From Haloarcula marismortui ATCC 43049 (lineage in GTDB: Archaea; Halobacteriota; Halobacteria; Halobacteriales; Haloarculaceae): a stretch of DNA of 64,000 nt. The DNA is taken from contig NC_006396.1 in NCBI RefSeq assembly GCF_000011085.1, positions 2,542,001 to 2,606,000 of the forward strand. Direction: 5' to 3'. The notes under the pieces were generated by a model. It was not told where the DNA came from. It made no database searches and worked only from the letters and a program-made list of their open reading frames with translations. The position numbers and the translations under genes are program-made. Shown here piece after piece: positions 34,283-43,022 of this stretch; position 1 is the first letter of the stretch, and each line of letters starts with the position of its first letter.

Positions 34283-34699
34283 CGTCTGTTTATTATCTGA
34301 TTTGCCGGCAGTCGTCTACGCGATAGTGTGGATTCTCACCGTGACAGCTATACAGAGCCAGAAAGCCCCGGCTGTCTGAACTCGGGGGACTCGCTGCGCG
34401 CTTCACTCACTCCGTTCGTTCCAGTGCTTACGTCGTCCGCCGTCGTTCAGCCAGCCGCCCCTTTCAGTCCCTCCTGTGGCTGATTGAGCAGCCGAAACGG
34501 GTGGGACTGAAAGGGGCGAGTCGCTGGGCGTACGAGGCGACGTAAGCACCGCAACGTAGTGAGGAGCGCAGCGAGTCGCAGTAGCCCAGCGACTCGGGGC
34601 TTTCTGGCTGTTAGAACAGTTGTCCCTGTCTTCGTACGCAACCACAGCAACTAGTCGAGACACAAACCACCTTGGTCTCCGGCCCGTAGGGGCTCGCAT
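34283..34699. other. 417-bp intergenic region with a large inverted repeat
   Basis: No gene is visible on either strand. Positions 34356-34609 hold a nested inverted repeat (listed separately). The remaining flanks (34283-34355, 34610-34699) have no obvious structure apart from a possible pspAB promoter near 34660-34695. Confidence 0.6.
34356..34609. repeat. 254-bp nested inverted repeat
   Basis: Four perfect complementary pairs occur in nested order: AGCCAGAAAGCCCCG (34356-34370) with CGGGGCTTTCTGGCT (34595-34609), 15 bp; GACTCGCTGCGC (34388-34399) with GCGCAGCGAGTC (34566-34577), 12 bp; GTGCTTACGTCG (34424-34435) with CGACGTAAGCAC (34538-34549), 12 bp; GCCCCTTTCAGTCCC (34457-34471) with GGGACTGAAAGGGGC (34503-34517), 15 bp. 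The centre has a small stem GGCTG...CAGCC (34478-34493). The whole stretch could fold into one long hairpin of ~120 bp with bulges. No flanking direct repeat is apparent. Confidence 0.85.
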
Positions 34700-35317
34700 A
34701 TGGGACTGCTCGACGGACTCAAGAGCGTCCTCGGGGTGAAAGCCGAGGCCGACGCGACACGGGACGCCGACCCGGACGACCTGTTCGGGATGAGTACCGC
34801 CTACATCACGATGGAGGCCGATCTGGGGTACGAACCGACCGGCGAGGCGGCGCTGTGTTTCGCCGACGTCGACAGTACGGACTTTCAGGACGCTATCGAC
34901 GAGGTCGAATCCATTCTCGACGCCGGAATGGTCGAGACGGGCACCCGGGCGACCTTCGAGACCGACGACCACGGCTATCAGTGGGTCGTGCTGCACGACA
35001 ACGACTTCGAGGACCTGCTCACGTCGATCCACTTCGCGGCGGACACGCTCGTCGAACGGCGCTACGGCTCCCGCCTGCTCGCGGCGCTGTTCTCGTTCGA
35101 GGACGCGCGCAGCGATCAGACCGTCTACTGGGTGTACTCCTTCCGCCGGGGCGCGTACTACCCGTTCGCGCCGGACCCACACGACAGCCACGAGCGCAAC
35201 ACCTCCGCAGAGTTCAAACTGGACAGTAACCTCAGCGACGAAATCACCGTCGAGGACGACAAGGAGTACTGGTATCCGCTGTGGCCGGATCGTCCCGGCT
35301 ACCACCCCTGGGAGTGA
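34700..35317 (+). CDS. pspAB: PspA-associated protein PspAB
   Basis: 205 residues, starting MGLLDGLKSVLGVKAEADAT and rich in acidic residues, as in archaeal PspAB proteins that accompany the phage-shock/membrane stress system. The N-terminal GLLDGLKSVLG helix resembles an amphipathic membrane-binding segment. It is downstream of htpX and upstream of a small membrane protein, consistent with membrane maintenance. There is no PspA gene in the window. The start ATG 34700 follows CATATG. Confidence 0.65.
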   Translation: MGLLDGLKSVLGVKAEADATRDADPDDLFGMSTAYITMEADLGYEPTGEAALCFADVDSTDFQDAIDEVESILDAGMVETGTRATFETDDHGYQWVVLHDNDFEDLLTSIHFAADTLVERRYGSRLLAALFSFEDARSDQTVYWVYSFRRGAYYPFAPDPHDSHERNTSAEFKLDSNLSDEITVEDDKEYWYPLWPDRPGYHPWE

Positions 35318-35318
35318 C

Positions 35319-35777
35319 ATGGCCGACGGCAGCGTCGCTGTCGGTGACCACGTCCGGCCGACCGAGGCCGGCCGCGACAGCCGCGTTCCCGCCGGTGTCT
35401 ACCGCGTCGTCGGTACGGACGAAGACGCTGTGACGCTACTGGTGGTCGGCGACGCGGCCGGCCGTCGGGTCCACACCGGCGAGATAGTGACAGTCGCTTG
35501 CGAGGAACTCGACACGTTCGAGCTCGCCGAGAACCCGGACGCAAGTCGCTCACTTGCCACACGCATTCTCTCACAGCTTGCCGGCCTCCGGTGGTCGCTC
35601 TGGCTGTTTTGGCGCTCAATCCGCTCCAAGCCGATTTCCGGCACGACTGCGATTACGCTCCTCCTCGTCGGCACGTTCGGCGAAGGGATACTGCCGGTGT
35701 CCGAGACGGTGCTGACTGTACTCGTTCTGCTGGGGACGCTGTTGCTCGTCTATCTCGGTCGAGCGGGTCCGGCCTGA
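35319..35777 (+). CDS. Membrane protein with N-terminal beta-barrel-like domain
   Basis: 152 residues. The first ~70 residues are soluble and hydrophilic (MADGSVAVGDHVRPTEAGRD), the rest contain two hydrophobic helices (TTAITLLLVGTFGEGILPV and VLTVLVLLGTLLLVYLG). It begins one base after pspAB stop, so it is co-transcribed with it. The N-terminal part resembles SH3/KOW-like domains by pattern (for example VGDHVRPTEAG and VYRVVGTDEDAVTLLVVGD). Function unknown; the context suggests a membrane-stress accessory. Confidence 0.7.
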   Translation: MADGSVAVGDHVRPTEAGRDSRVPAGVYRVVGTDEDAVTLLVVGDAAGRRVHTGEIVTVACEELDTFELAENPDASRSLATRILSQLAGLRWSLWLFWRSIRSKPISGTTAITLLLVGTFGEGILPVSETVLTVLVLLGTLLLVYLGRAGPA

Positions 35778-35887
35778 ATCCGTTTCCACCGCCCACCGAC
35801 CCTCCTTCCCATCTAAAACTCCCGATACCATCTCGAAGCGTCCCGCTTCCGTCCGACACTTTCACTTTCACTCTGGTGTTAACGAGG

Positions 35888-35895
35888 CTTTATAC
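35888..35895 (+). promoter_or_regulatory. TATA box of radA
   Basis: CTTTATAC, centred about 22-28 bp before the two candidate starts of radA (35913 and 35919). The spacing favours ATG 35919 as a leaderless start. Confidence 0.55.
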
Positions 35896-35912
35896 CCCCG
35901 GACGCACAAGGC

Positions 35913-36968
35913 ATGTCTATGTCCGCAAGTGAGGACCTCGAAGAGCTGCCGGGTGTCGGTCCGGCGACAGCAGAGAAACTCGAAGACAACGGCTACGACT
36001 CCTATCAGGGAATTGCAGTCGCCTCCCCCGGCGAACTGTCGAATACGGCCGACATCGGCGAGTCGTCGGCGGCAGATATCATTCAGGCTGCCCGCGAAGC
36101 GGCCGACATCGGTGGTTTCGAAACCGGGTCGACGGTGCTCGAACGCCGTGAGCAGATCGGGAAGCTCTCCTGGGGCGTCGACGAGGTCGACGACCTGCTC
36201 GGCGGCGGCGTCGAGACCCAGTCCATCACCGAGGTGTACGGTGAGTTCGGCGCGGGGAAGTCCCAGGTAACGCACCAGCTCGCAGTCAACGTCCAGCTTC
36301 CGGCCGAACACGGCGGGCTGGAGGGCAGCGCTATCTTCGTCGACTCCGAGGACACGTTCCGACCTGAGCGTATCGAACAGATGGTCAAGGGCCTCGCCGA
36401 CGAGGTACTGGCAGATACGATGGTCCTCCACGGCATTGTCGAAGAGGAGGCCGACGCAGACCCAACCGACGAGGCGCTACTTGACGACCTCGTTGCCTCT
36501 GTGCTGGAGAAAATCCACGTCGCGAAGGCGTTCAACTCCAATCACCAAATCCTGCTGGCCGAGAAGGCACAGGAAATCGCCAGCGAGAGTCAGGAAGAGG
36601 AGTTCCCCGTTCGCCTGCTCGCCGTCGACTCGCTGACCGCTCACTTCCGCGCTGAGTACGTCGGTCGTGGCGAACTTGCCGACCGCCAGCAGAAGCTCAA
36701 CAAGCACCTCCACGACCTGATGCGGGTCGGCGACCTCAACAACACCGCCGTCGTCGTCACGAACCAGGTCGCCTCCAACCCTGACTCCTTCTTCGGCGAC
36801 CCGACCCAGCCCATCGGTGGCAACATCCTCGGCCACACCTCCACGTTCCGGATGTACCTCCGGAAGTCCAAGGGGAACAAGCGTATCGTCAAGCTCGTCG
36901 ACGCGCCGAACCTCCCGGACGGCGAGGGTGTCATGCGTGTCGAAGAAGACGGCCTGCTGAACGAGTAG
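35913..36968 (+). CDS. radA: RadA recombinase
   Basis: 351 residues. N-terminal helix-hairpin-helix ([19 protein letters not shown], about residues 12-30), Walker [10 protein letters not shown] (110-118) and a Walker B (RLLAVDS). The C-terminal ATPase core continues to VEEDGLLNE. RadA forms filaments on single-stranded DNA and pairs homologous strands. No intein is present. ATGs at 35913 and 35919; the TATA box at 35888-35895 suits the second. The helix-hairpin-helix domain is a close match of the C-terminal domain of PhaC in this window. Confidence 0.97.
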   Translation: MSMSASEDLEELPGVGPATAEKLEDNGYDSYQGIAVASPGELSNTADIGESSAADIIQAAREAADIGGFETGSTVLERREQIGKLSWGVDEVDDLLGGGVETQSITEVYGEFGAGKSQVTHQLAVNVQLPAEHGGLEGSAIFVDSEDTFRPERIEQMVKGLADEVLADTMVLHGIVEEEADADPTDEALLDDLVASVLEKIHVAKAFNSNHQILLAEKAQEIASESQEEEFPVRLLAVDSLTAHFRAEYVGRGELADRQQKLNKHLHDLMRVGDLNNTAVVVTNQVASNPDSFFGDPTQPIGGNILGHTSTFRMYLRKSKGNKRIVKLVDAPNLPDGEGVMRVEEDGLLNE

Positions 36969-37086
36969 CCCGGACCTAGCAGTAGCGGCCATCGTTGACC
37001 CACGATTGCAGACCATTTTTGCGGCAGTCTCTGACACCTGCTACAGCCGTCATCCGGACTGGTATGTGGACTGCTCCCTCGCCTCG

Positions 37087-37100
37087 AACCCCTTCGTTTC
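37087..37100 (-). other. Origin-recognition-box-like motif
   Basis: Minus-strand GAAACGAAGGGGTT, matching the core of archaeal ORB sites (GAAACGAAGGGG). It faces a second copy at 37204-37217. Confidence 0.35.
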
Positions 37101-37203
37101 ATCTCGAACCGGCTTCCGTCTGCCGTCTTGCGCCCGTCAGACGCACCGTGGTGAATGTGAAACTTCGACACCCTAACCGCAGGACGGCGGTACATCTCCT
37201 GTC

Positions 37204-37217
37204 GAAACAGAGGGGTA
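37204..37217 (+). other. Origin-recognition-box-like motif
   Basis: Plus-strand GAAACAGAGGGGTA, with the same GAAAC and AGGGGT blocks as the copy at 37087-37100 but in the opposite orientation, 103 bp away. Confidence 0.3.
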
Positions 37218-37399
37218 GCAGTCGGGAACCGACAGACGGCTGTCTGGTCGTCGATGGTTGCGGAGGGTAAACCGTCGACTGGAGATTTTAGTCTCAAACT
37301 GTCGTTGCTCGGACGGTGCGAAAAGCAGGTGAGTGGCGGTAAACTTAGTCGCCGACCTGTTCTGTCGTGCCTGTGCGTCGGCGCTCCAACGCCTCGCTG

Positions 37400-38452
37400 T
37401 CAGTCCCCGGCAGATTTCATACCGGTCTCTTCGAGGTCCGCACCGCCGACCGACGAGCGCAGGGCGTCCATCCCGTCGTCGCGGTCGATGCCGAAGTTGT
37501 CTCGGTACAGTTCCTGCACGCGGTCGTACTCCTCGTCGCTGAGCGGCGGCGTGTCGGGCGCGCCGGCCCACTCGTCGATGTCGGCGTTCGTCCGGAACGT
37601 CGGGGTGACCGACGCCACTTCGTCGTTGTAGAGGAGCCACTGGATGGCGGCTTGGCCCATCGTGCGTGCCCCGTCACGTTCGAGGAACCGGATTTCCTCG
37701 ACCTTCTCCCAGCCGGTCTCGTACCACTCGCTCGGTCGGTGCGAGCGGTGGTCGCCCTTACCGAGTTCTGTCTCGGGGGTCACCTGCTCGTTCAGCAGCC
37801 CAGAGGAGTGAGGGACGCGAGCCAGCACCGACGTGTCGGCGTTCTGCTCGCGGATGGTGTCGATGAAGTGCTGTCCGGGGGTCTGTTCGAAGAGGTTAAA
37901 CACGGTCTGGAGCGCGTCGAACTCGTTTGCGACTGCGGCGTCGCCCTCGGCGAGCCAGCCGATAGAGGGGCCAAGCGCCCAGCCGATGGCGTCGACCTTC
38001 CCCTCCTCGCGGAGTTCGTCGAGCGCTTCCAGCACGTCCTCGTCGACCTCGTCGACGTTGGCGTTGTGGAGCATCAGGAGCTCGACGTGGTCCATGCCAA
38101 GGCGGTCGAGCGAGCGGTCAACAGCAGTGTGCACCCATTCGGGCGTGACCTTCTTCGGGAGTTCGCCGTGGCCGGCCTGTGGATTATTGTAGAAGTCGTA
38201 CCCGATTTTCGTCGAGACGGTAACTTCGTCGCGGTGTTCCGCCAGCGCTTCGCCGATTATCTCTTCGCTGTCGCCGTGGCCGTATACGTCGCCGGTGTCG
38301 AAGAACGTCACGTCCTCGTCGAGCGCGTGCTGGACCATGTCGATAGCATCGTCGCGAGTACGGTCGCCCCACCAGTCCGTGCCGACGACCCAGGCACCGA
38401 ACCCGACTTCTGAGACTTCGACGCCGGAGTTTCCGAGTGTCGCGTATTCCAT
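37400..38452 (-). CDS. Aldo-keto reductase
   Basis: 350 residues, (alpha/beta)8 fold. Family motifs: FFDTGDVYGHGDSEEIIGEAL (catalytic Asp and Tyr), TKIGYD (Lys) and LLMLHNAN (His). Uses NAD(P)H to reduce carbonyls; haloarchaeal members are often involved in sugar or aldehyde metabolism. ATG 38452 gives the family's usual length. A CPBP-protease gene lies 24 bp upstream on the same strand, so they may share a transcript. The second aldo-keto reductase at 45905-46744 belongs to a different subfamily. Confidence 0.9.
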   Translation of the reverse strand: MEYATLGNSGVEVSEVGFGAWVVGTDWWGDRTRDDAIDMVQHALDEDVTFFDTGDVYGHGDSEEIIGEALAEHRDEVTVSTKIGYDFYNNPQAGHGELPKKVTPEWVHTAVDRSLDRLGMDHVELLMLHNANVDEVDEDVLEALDELREEGKVDAIGWALGPSIGWLAEGDAAVANEFDALQTVFNLFEQTPGQHFIDTIREQNADTSVLARVPHSSGLLNEQVTPETELGKGDHRSHRPSEWYETGWEKVEEIRFLERDGARTMGQAAIQWLLYNDEVASVTPTFRTNADIDEWAGAPDTPPLSDEEYDRVQELYRDNFGIDRDDGMDALRSSVGGADLEETGMKSAGD

Positions 38453-38476
38453 ACGCGTTTTAGCGGCGCTGTCCAC

Positions 38477-39490
38477 TTAGCCGTCTTGGTTTGCGGTGTC
38501 GGACCGCGTCCGAATCCGGAGCTGCGGGGTCGCAATGTCGTCAAGCAACTCGACTGCACCGTACTCTCGACGGACCCACCAGTACAGCCCGGCCCCGCCG
38601 ACGGCGAGCAGTGGCAGGGCGACGAGGCCCCCTTCGGGACCAAACCCACCGCCGGTCACAAGTTTGGGGCCGGTCGCGGTCGTCGAGAGCAGGGCGACAC
38701 CCATCCGAAGGCCGCTGACAGGGAAGCCAAGCAGTGCCAGCGTGTAGTTCCAGGCGACGTGGAAGCCGCTGGCGACTCCGAGTCGACCGGTCAGGACGTA
38801 ACACGCACCGAGCAGGAGGCCGTAGAGGGTGATGTTGGCCACGCTGAGCAGCGACGCGCTGGGGTTCGTCCAGTGGAGGACGCCGAACAGTCCACCCGTC
38901 AGTGCCGTTGCGACAATAATTGCGCGCCGCTTCCCGATCCAGCCGGCGAGTCCCTCAGCCGCGTTCGTCAGGAGATATCCACGGACGAGCACTTCCTCGG
39001 CAGTCGCCTGAACGAGGAAGAACGCTCCCAGAAGGAGGACGGCGACCGGCGGTCCGAACGCGGTTAGCGGGAGTGGCCCGCTGTCGATGGTTGTCAGAGC
39101 GACGCTGACCTCGACGAACCCGACGGCCAGTTCAGCGAGCAGGACGAGCGCGGGAAGCCCCGCCCCGAGCAGGAGGCCGAAGGCCGCGTCGCGCCACCAC
39201 TGGCGGTCGAATCCCAACCCGTAATCCGGGAGCGTCCGCCGGTCGAGTAGATAGCCGATTACGACGGCGACGACGGTTCCAACAGCAAAGAGCGTAATCT
39301 GGCGCACGACTGCGACCGTCGGCGTCACACGCACTCCTGACGACACCACTGCGATCATCCCTGAGAGGAGGACGAGGCCGAACCCGGCGAGAAACAGCCA
39401 CAGCGTGACCCGCCACGGCGCCCGCAGCCGGCGCTCCGCGGGATTGACAATGTAGCGCCGTATCTCCATGATGAAGTCCGACCTGACCAT
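38477..39490 (-). CDS. CPBP-family intramembrane protease
   Basis: 337 residues with about eight hydrophobic helices. The CPBP (Abi/CAAX-like) motifs are visible: EEVLVRG (Glu-Glu with Arg) in one helix, FGVLHW in the next, and HVAWN further on. Proteins of this family cleave within or near membranes or modify lipidated proteins. ATG 39490 or 39469 (MEIRRYIVNP). The aldo-keto reductase gene follows 24 bp downstream. Confidence 0.85.
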   Translation of the reverse strand: MVRSDFIMEIRRYIVNPAERRLRAPWRVTLWLFLAGFGLVLLSGMIAVVSSGVRVTPTVAVVRQITLFAVGTVVAVVIGYLLDRRTLPDYGLGFDRQWWRDAAFGLLLGAGLPALVLLAELAVGFVEVSVALTTIDSGPLPLTAFGPPVAVLLLGAFFLVQATAEEVLVRGYLLTNAAEGLAGWIGKRRAIIVATALTGGLFGVLHWTNPSASLLSVANITLYGLLLGACYVLTGRLGVASGFHVAWNYTLALLGFPVSGLRMGVALLSTTATGPKLVTGGGFGPEGGLVALPLLAVGGAGLYWWVRREYGAVELLDDIATPQLRIRTRSDTANQDG

Positions 39491-39628
39491 GTCGTGGTCT
39501 GGAACGGCGGCGTCTTAATTGTGGCTTGCCTGCTGTGCTCTGTGGGACACAGTCCCGTGACACGAGTGTAACTGGGTAGGTTTCACGTAACGGAAACCCC
39601 TATCTGCCCGCGAAGCCACGTACTCGAC

Positions 39629-40534
39629 ATGACGAAGCGTCACGTGTCGCTGCCACCGCTCGCCGAAGAGGGGCTCAGGGCGTTTATCGACGAGGTCGAT
39701 GAACGCCTCTCCGGTGACGAGGACACCTGCGATGTTGTCACCGACGTGTTGGTCGATCTCCACGGCGACCGGGACGCCTACGAGCGCTGGCAGGACGGCG
39801 CGGATATCTCCCCGGCCGAGCGGGTCCGGCTTCAGGGGTATGACCCCTGTAACACGACCCTCGAAAGCGAGTACTACGCCGAGAAAGACGAGGAGCGGTT
39901 CAAACGCTCGAAACACCTCCAGTGGCTCTGGCGGCAGTTCGACGCGACGCCGATGGCGGACAACGTCGAGTTCGCGCTCCGGTTCCGGCGGATGCTCGCC
40001 GACCACCTCTTTGACTCCTGTGGCGAGGGCTGTCGCTTCTTCAAGGGCATCACGTTCACCTACGGCCACAACATCGAGGTTGGTGACAACGTCGTGGTCC
40101 ACGACGACGTCCACCTGGACGACCGCGGGAGACTCACTATCGGCAACCGCGTCTCTATCTCCGATGACACCCACGTCTACAGCCACGACCACGACGCCGT
40201 CGACCAGACCCACGTCGACAATTACCACACCATCATCGAAGACGATGTGCGCCTGACCTACGACTCGATGGTCCGGGCCGGCGTGAAGGTCGGCGAAAAC
40301 GCTATCCTCGCGGCGAAGTCCATCGCCGGCAAAGATATCCCCGCCCATCACGTTGCTGCCGGCACACCGGCGAAGTCGCTGACAGTCAAGGACGGCTGGG
40401 AGTCCGTCGCAGAGCCGATTGAGGGGGCGAACGTCGACCGCCGCGCCGAGCGGCAACTGTCGGCTGACTTGCCCGACAATCTGGAGCAGTTCGACGAGTT
40501 CCAGCGCGACCTCTCGCCGCCGGACCACGAGTAG
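39629..40534 (+). CDS. Hexapeptide-repeat acyltransferase (maltose/galactoside acetyltransferase-like)
   Basis: 301 residues. The N-terminal ~110 residues form a helical domain (RVRLQGYDPCNTTLESEYYA) and the rest a left-handed beta-helix: isoleucine/valine-based hexapeptide repeats (for example IEVGDNVVVHDDVHLDDRG and AGKDIPAHHVAAGTPAKSL). The latter ends with the typical AAGTPAKSL. Acetyl-CoA or other acyl donors are used on sugars or amino acids. No operon partner: the Nmad3-like gene follows 60 bp downstream. Confidence 0.85.
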   Translation: MTKRHVSLPPLAEEGLRAFIDEVDERLSGDEDTCDVVTDVLVDLHGDRDAYERWQDGADISPAERVRLQGYDPCNTTLESEYYAEKDEERFKRSKHLQWLWRQFDATPMADNVEFALRFRRMLADHLFDSCGEGCRFFKGITFTYGHNIEVGDNVVVHDDVHLDDRGRLTIGNRVSISDDTHVYSHDHDAVDQTHVDNYHTIIEDDVRLTYDSMVRAGVKVGENAILAAKSIAGKDIPAHHVAAGTPAKSLTVKDGWESVAEPIEGANVDRRAERQLSADLPDNLEQFDEFQRDLSPPDHE

Positions 40535-40594
40535 GCACCGACAGCACGTCTCTCTTCTCCGCAACCGAAGTCCTTTCTCGCAAACCGACCAACA

Positions 40595-41308
40595 ATGGCT
40601 ATGCGAAGTGTCGCTATCAACGTCGGAGCCAACACGAACGAGCCCGGCTTTCGCGGTCCGTTGTTTCCTGACGGCTCTTTTGAGTACATCCCGATTCCCG
40701 AATCGAAACCGACCAGTGAGCCCGTGCCGACATACGGCGACCTCGACCTGCGGACCGACGTATCCGCGGTGGCCGACCAGCCGGTCCACTTCGACCCGGA
40801 GTTCCCGGAGGCCGGCGGCGAACGCTACACGTACGGTGACGAACACGGAGTGAAGGCTGGGCCGCTCTCGGAGCTGTCGGGCGATGACTATCTGTTTTTT
40901 TACGCGACGCTGTCGGTGGCCGATGAGTGTCCGGCCTGGGCGTCGCCGGAGTGGGGTGCCCACGTCATCGGTCACTTCCAACTCGCTCGTGACGCGGTGA
41001 CCGGCGACGAGTACCGGGACCTCCCGTCCGAGGAACAGGCACAGTTCGCCTCGAACGCCCATGTGAAACGCGACCCCTTCGACGCTCGCGTTCTCATTCG
41101 CGGCAACGCCGACGAGTCACAGCTGTATGACACAGTCGTCCCGTTGTCGGCACCGAGCGGGGGCACCGACGCGAACGAACTGGTCACCGAACTGTCGTCC
41201 GACTCGGGGAAAGGCCCGTGGTGGCGACGACCGATGCGGTTCGACGAGGCCGGTACGGAGCGACTGCTTGAACTGGCCGATAGCCACCCCAGCGCTATCG
41301 AACGCTGA
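40595..41308 (+). CDS. Nmad3-like protein
   Basis: 237 residues. The N-terminal block SVAINVGANTNEPGFRGP followed by FPDGSFEYIPIPE is a pattern I associate with the Nmad3 domain (nucleotide-modification-associated domain 3). The central part is aromatic-rich (YLFFYATLSV, GHFQLARDAV) and ends with a helical C-terminus. ATG 40595 or 40601. The gene precedes the KaiC-like ATPase by 46 bp and may be cotranscribed. A DNA-modification role is inference from the domain name only. Confidence 0.6.
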   Translation: MAMRSVAINVGANTNEPGFRGPLFPDGSFEYIPIPESKPTSEPVPTYGDLDLRTDVSAVADQPVHFDPEFPEAGGERYTYGDEHGVKAGPLSELSGDDYLFFYATLSVADECPAWASPEWGAHVIGHFQLARDAVTGDEYRDLPSEEQAQFASNAHVKRDPFDARVLIRGNADESQLYDTVVPLSAPSGGTDANELVTELSSDSGKGPWWRRPMRFDEAGTERLLELADSHPSAIER

Positions 41309-41354
41309 CGCAGCCGAATGAGTTATCACCGGTGAAAATAGAATGTGAAAGCAT

Positions 41355-42068
41355 ATGTCCAGACGGACTCAGATAGCTGATATGCGTCTCTCTAGTGGGG
41401 TCCCCGGCTTCGACGAACTCATTGAGGGGGGGTTACTCCCGAATCGTCTTTACGTGGTCAGCGGCCCGCCGGGCAGCGGGAAGACAACCTTCTGTTCACA
41501 GTTCATTACACAGGGCGTCAAGGAGGGCGAGACGTGCCTGTACGTGACGATGCACGAGACCAAGACGGAGCTGATGCAGGACATGGCCGGCTACGACTTC
41601 GGCTTCGACCGGGCCATGCAGTCTGATGCCATCCAGTTCCTCAACCTCGTCACCGAGAGCGGGAAGCGAACTATCACGCAGTTCGGCAACGAGGGCGGCC
41701 TGACGAATCGACTCGTCGCCTACATTAGACAGAACGACATCCAGCGGGTCGTCATCGACTCGACGATGCTGTTACAGCATTTCATGGCCGACGTTGAAGA
41801 CGAGATTACGGGCTTTCTTTCTGCGCTGAAACAGACCGACGCGACGACACTGCTCATTTCCGAGATGACTGACCCGTCCTCCTACAGCGACGAGCACTAC
41901 CTCGCCCACGGCGTCGTCTTCTTCCATAACTTCCTCGAAAACGGGAGCATGACCCGCGGCGTTCAGGTTATCAAGATGCGGGGCACCGCTATCGACTGTG
42001 ACATCCGCGAAATCTCCTTTTCTGACGCCGGACTGCAGGTTCACACTGACCGGAAAGTGGAGACATGA
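41355..42068 (+). CDS. KaiC/RadA-like ATPase
   Basis: 237 residues of the RecA/KaiC superfamily. GGLLPNRLYVVSGPPGSGKTT contains the Walker A motif (GPPGSGKTT), and VVIDST is the Walker B. A His-rich switch region, AHGVVFFHNF, follows. Haloarchaea have many KaiC-like proteins that appear to act in signal transduction; autokinase or oligomer-based regulation is possible. It overlaps the small gene at 42065 by 4 bp (ATGA). ATG 41355 is the first of two; the second at 41382 (MRLSSG) is also possible. Confidence 0.85.
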   Translation: MSRRTQIADMRLSSGVPGFDELIEGGLLPNRLYVVSGPPGSGKTTFCSQFITQGVKEGETCLYVTMHETKTELMQDMAGYDFGFDRAMQSDAIQFLNLVTESGKRTITQFGNEGGLTNRLVAYIRQNDIQRVVIDSTMLLQHFMADVEDEITGFLSALKQTDATTLLISEMTDPSSYSDEHYLAHGVVFFHNFLENGSMTRGVQVIKMRGTAIDCDIREISFSDAGLQVHTDRKVET

Positions 42069-42475
42069 GTCGTTACGAGCGTGAGTTTGGCACCGACTGG
42101 GACACTCTCGACAAAGACGAGGCTACCGACCGGGCCTACGCCATCGGCGTCGCCGAGCGCCTCGGGGAGTACAACCGCGAGGAACTCGAAGCCATCTACG
42201 CCGAGATGAACTCGGCGTATCACAAGAGCATGGTCGAACTCGCGTACGACGAAGGGCGCAACGAAGCGAAGGAAGCGGCGGAGACGACCAACGCCGACCG
42301 GGACGCCCTCTGGGCAGACCTCATCAACGGCGAGAAGACGTACATCGACGAAAGAGAGGTGCCGACTGGCGGCCGCGACGGCCTGCCGTCGGCGCTTGAT
42401 TCCTCGGAGCTGCTGGACAGGCAGTCAGTCGACAGCACTGACGCTGTCGACAGGCCGGACTTTCTCGACAGGTAG
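42065..42475 (+). CDS. Small acidic protein coupled to KaiC-like ATPase
   Basis: 136 residues, starting MSRYEREFGTDWDTLDKDEA. Helical and acidic in the first 90 residues, with a disordered C-terminal stretch (about 95-136, PTGGRDGLPSAL and following). Overlaps the KaiC-like gene by 4 bp, so it is probably a partner or regulator. I do not recognise a family. Confidence 0.65.
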   Translation: MSRYEREFGTDWDTLDKDEATDRAYAIGVAERLGEYNREELEAIYAEMNSAYHKSMVELAYDEGRNEAKEAAETTNADRDALWADLINGEKTYIDEREVPTGGRDGLPSALDSSELLDRQSVDSTDAVDRPDFLDR

Positions 42476-42588
42476 GCGCTCCAGCATGTGCACTCACCGC
42501 CCGAACAGCGCTGCTGCTCGCCTATGTAAAAACGAAGGAGACGGAAAATCCGTCCAGAGCTGGGGTGACTGCAGGCCGCTTTTGACCG

Positions 42589-42876
42589 TTAGAAGGAGAC
42601 TTCGTCCGGTCCGTCTTCGCCCATGCAGATCGGGTCGCGGTCGGAGTAGCCCTTCCGGCCGATGGCCTTGCTCGACACGCCCGAGAACGCCGCGAACTCG
42701 GCGTCTTCTGCGCTTTCGAAGGTTTCCGGAGCCGACCGGCTGAGTGCGTCGCCCAGCCGTTCGGTGCCGTTTGGCAGTTCGAGTTCCATATCGCCGTCGC
42801 CCTCGATGATTTCTTCGGCTGAAACCGGGTAGTCGTACGATTGGAAGGCGTCCGTTGCGTTGCTTAGCATTCGCAT
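42589..42876 (-). CDS. Small haloarchaeal protein (DUF5789-like)
   Basis: 95 residues starting MRMLSNATDAFQSYDYPVSA. The pattern LSNATDAFQSYDYPVSAEEI and the C-terminal stretch with FAAFSGVSSKAIGRKGYSDR suggests a small haloarchaeal family; I recall DUF5789 for similar proteins but hold this loosely. It has a good leaderless promoter (TTTATT, about 28 bp upstream, near 42904). The second Met (42870) is an alternative start. Confidence 0.65.
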   Translation of the reverse strand: MRMLSNATDAFQSYDYPVSAEEIIEGDGDMELELPNGTERLGDALSRSAPETFESAEDAEFAAFSGVSSKAIGRKGYSDRDPICMGEDGPDEVSF

Positions 42877-43022
42877 ATCTATCGAAAGTTCATGGTTCCT
42901 AATAAACCTTCACTATAGATAATCATAATATCCCTTAATGCGTATAAGGAACCAACGTTTCGTGTGCCCACGACTCATGATTCGACCAGAAGCGGCTTCC
43001 TGCTGGGGATTGTGTGAACCGT

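Larger units (their letters stand above)
36969..37399. other. 431-bp intergenic region, ORB-like inverted pair
   Basis: No gene is visible between the convergent radA and aldo-keto reductase genes, although it is long for a gap between convergent genes. It contains two copies of the motif GAAAC-rr-AGGGGT-w: on the minus strand at 37087-37100 and on the plus strand at 37204-37217. A small palindrome CAGAC-GGCT-GTCTG lies at about 37232-37246. Confidence 0.5.

Noticed and set aside
34403..35320. Minus-strand frame of 305 codons across pspAB and the inverted repeat
   Set aside because: Antisense of pspAB; reading runs through the hairpin element and has no start-consistent promoter.
36641..37297. 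Open frame on the minus strand overlapping the end of radA and the spacer
   Set aside because: Overlaps radA by 328 bases, Arg/Ser-rich composition, no promoter.
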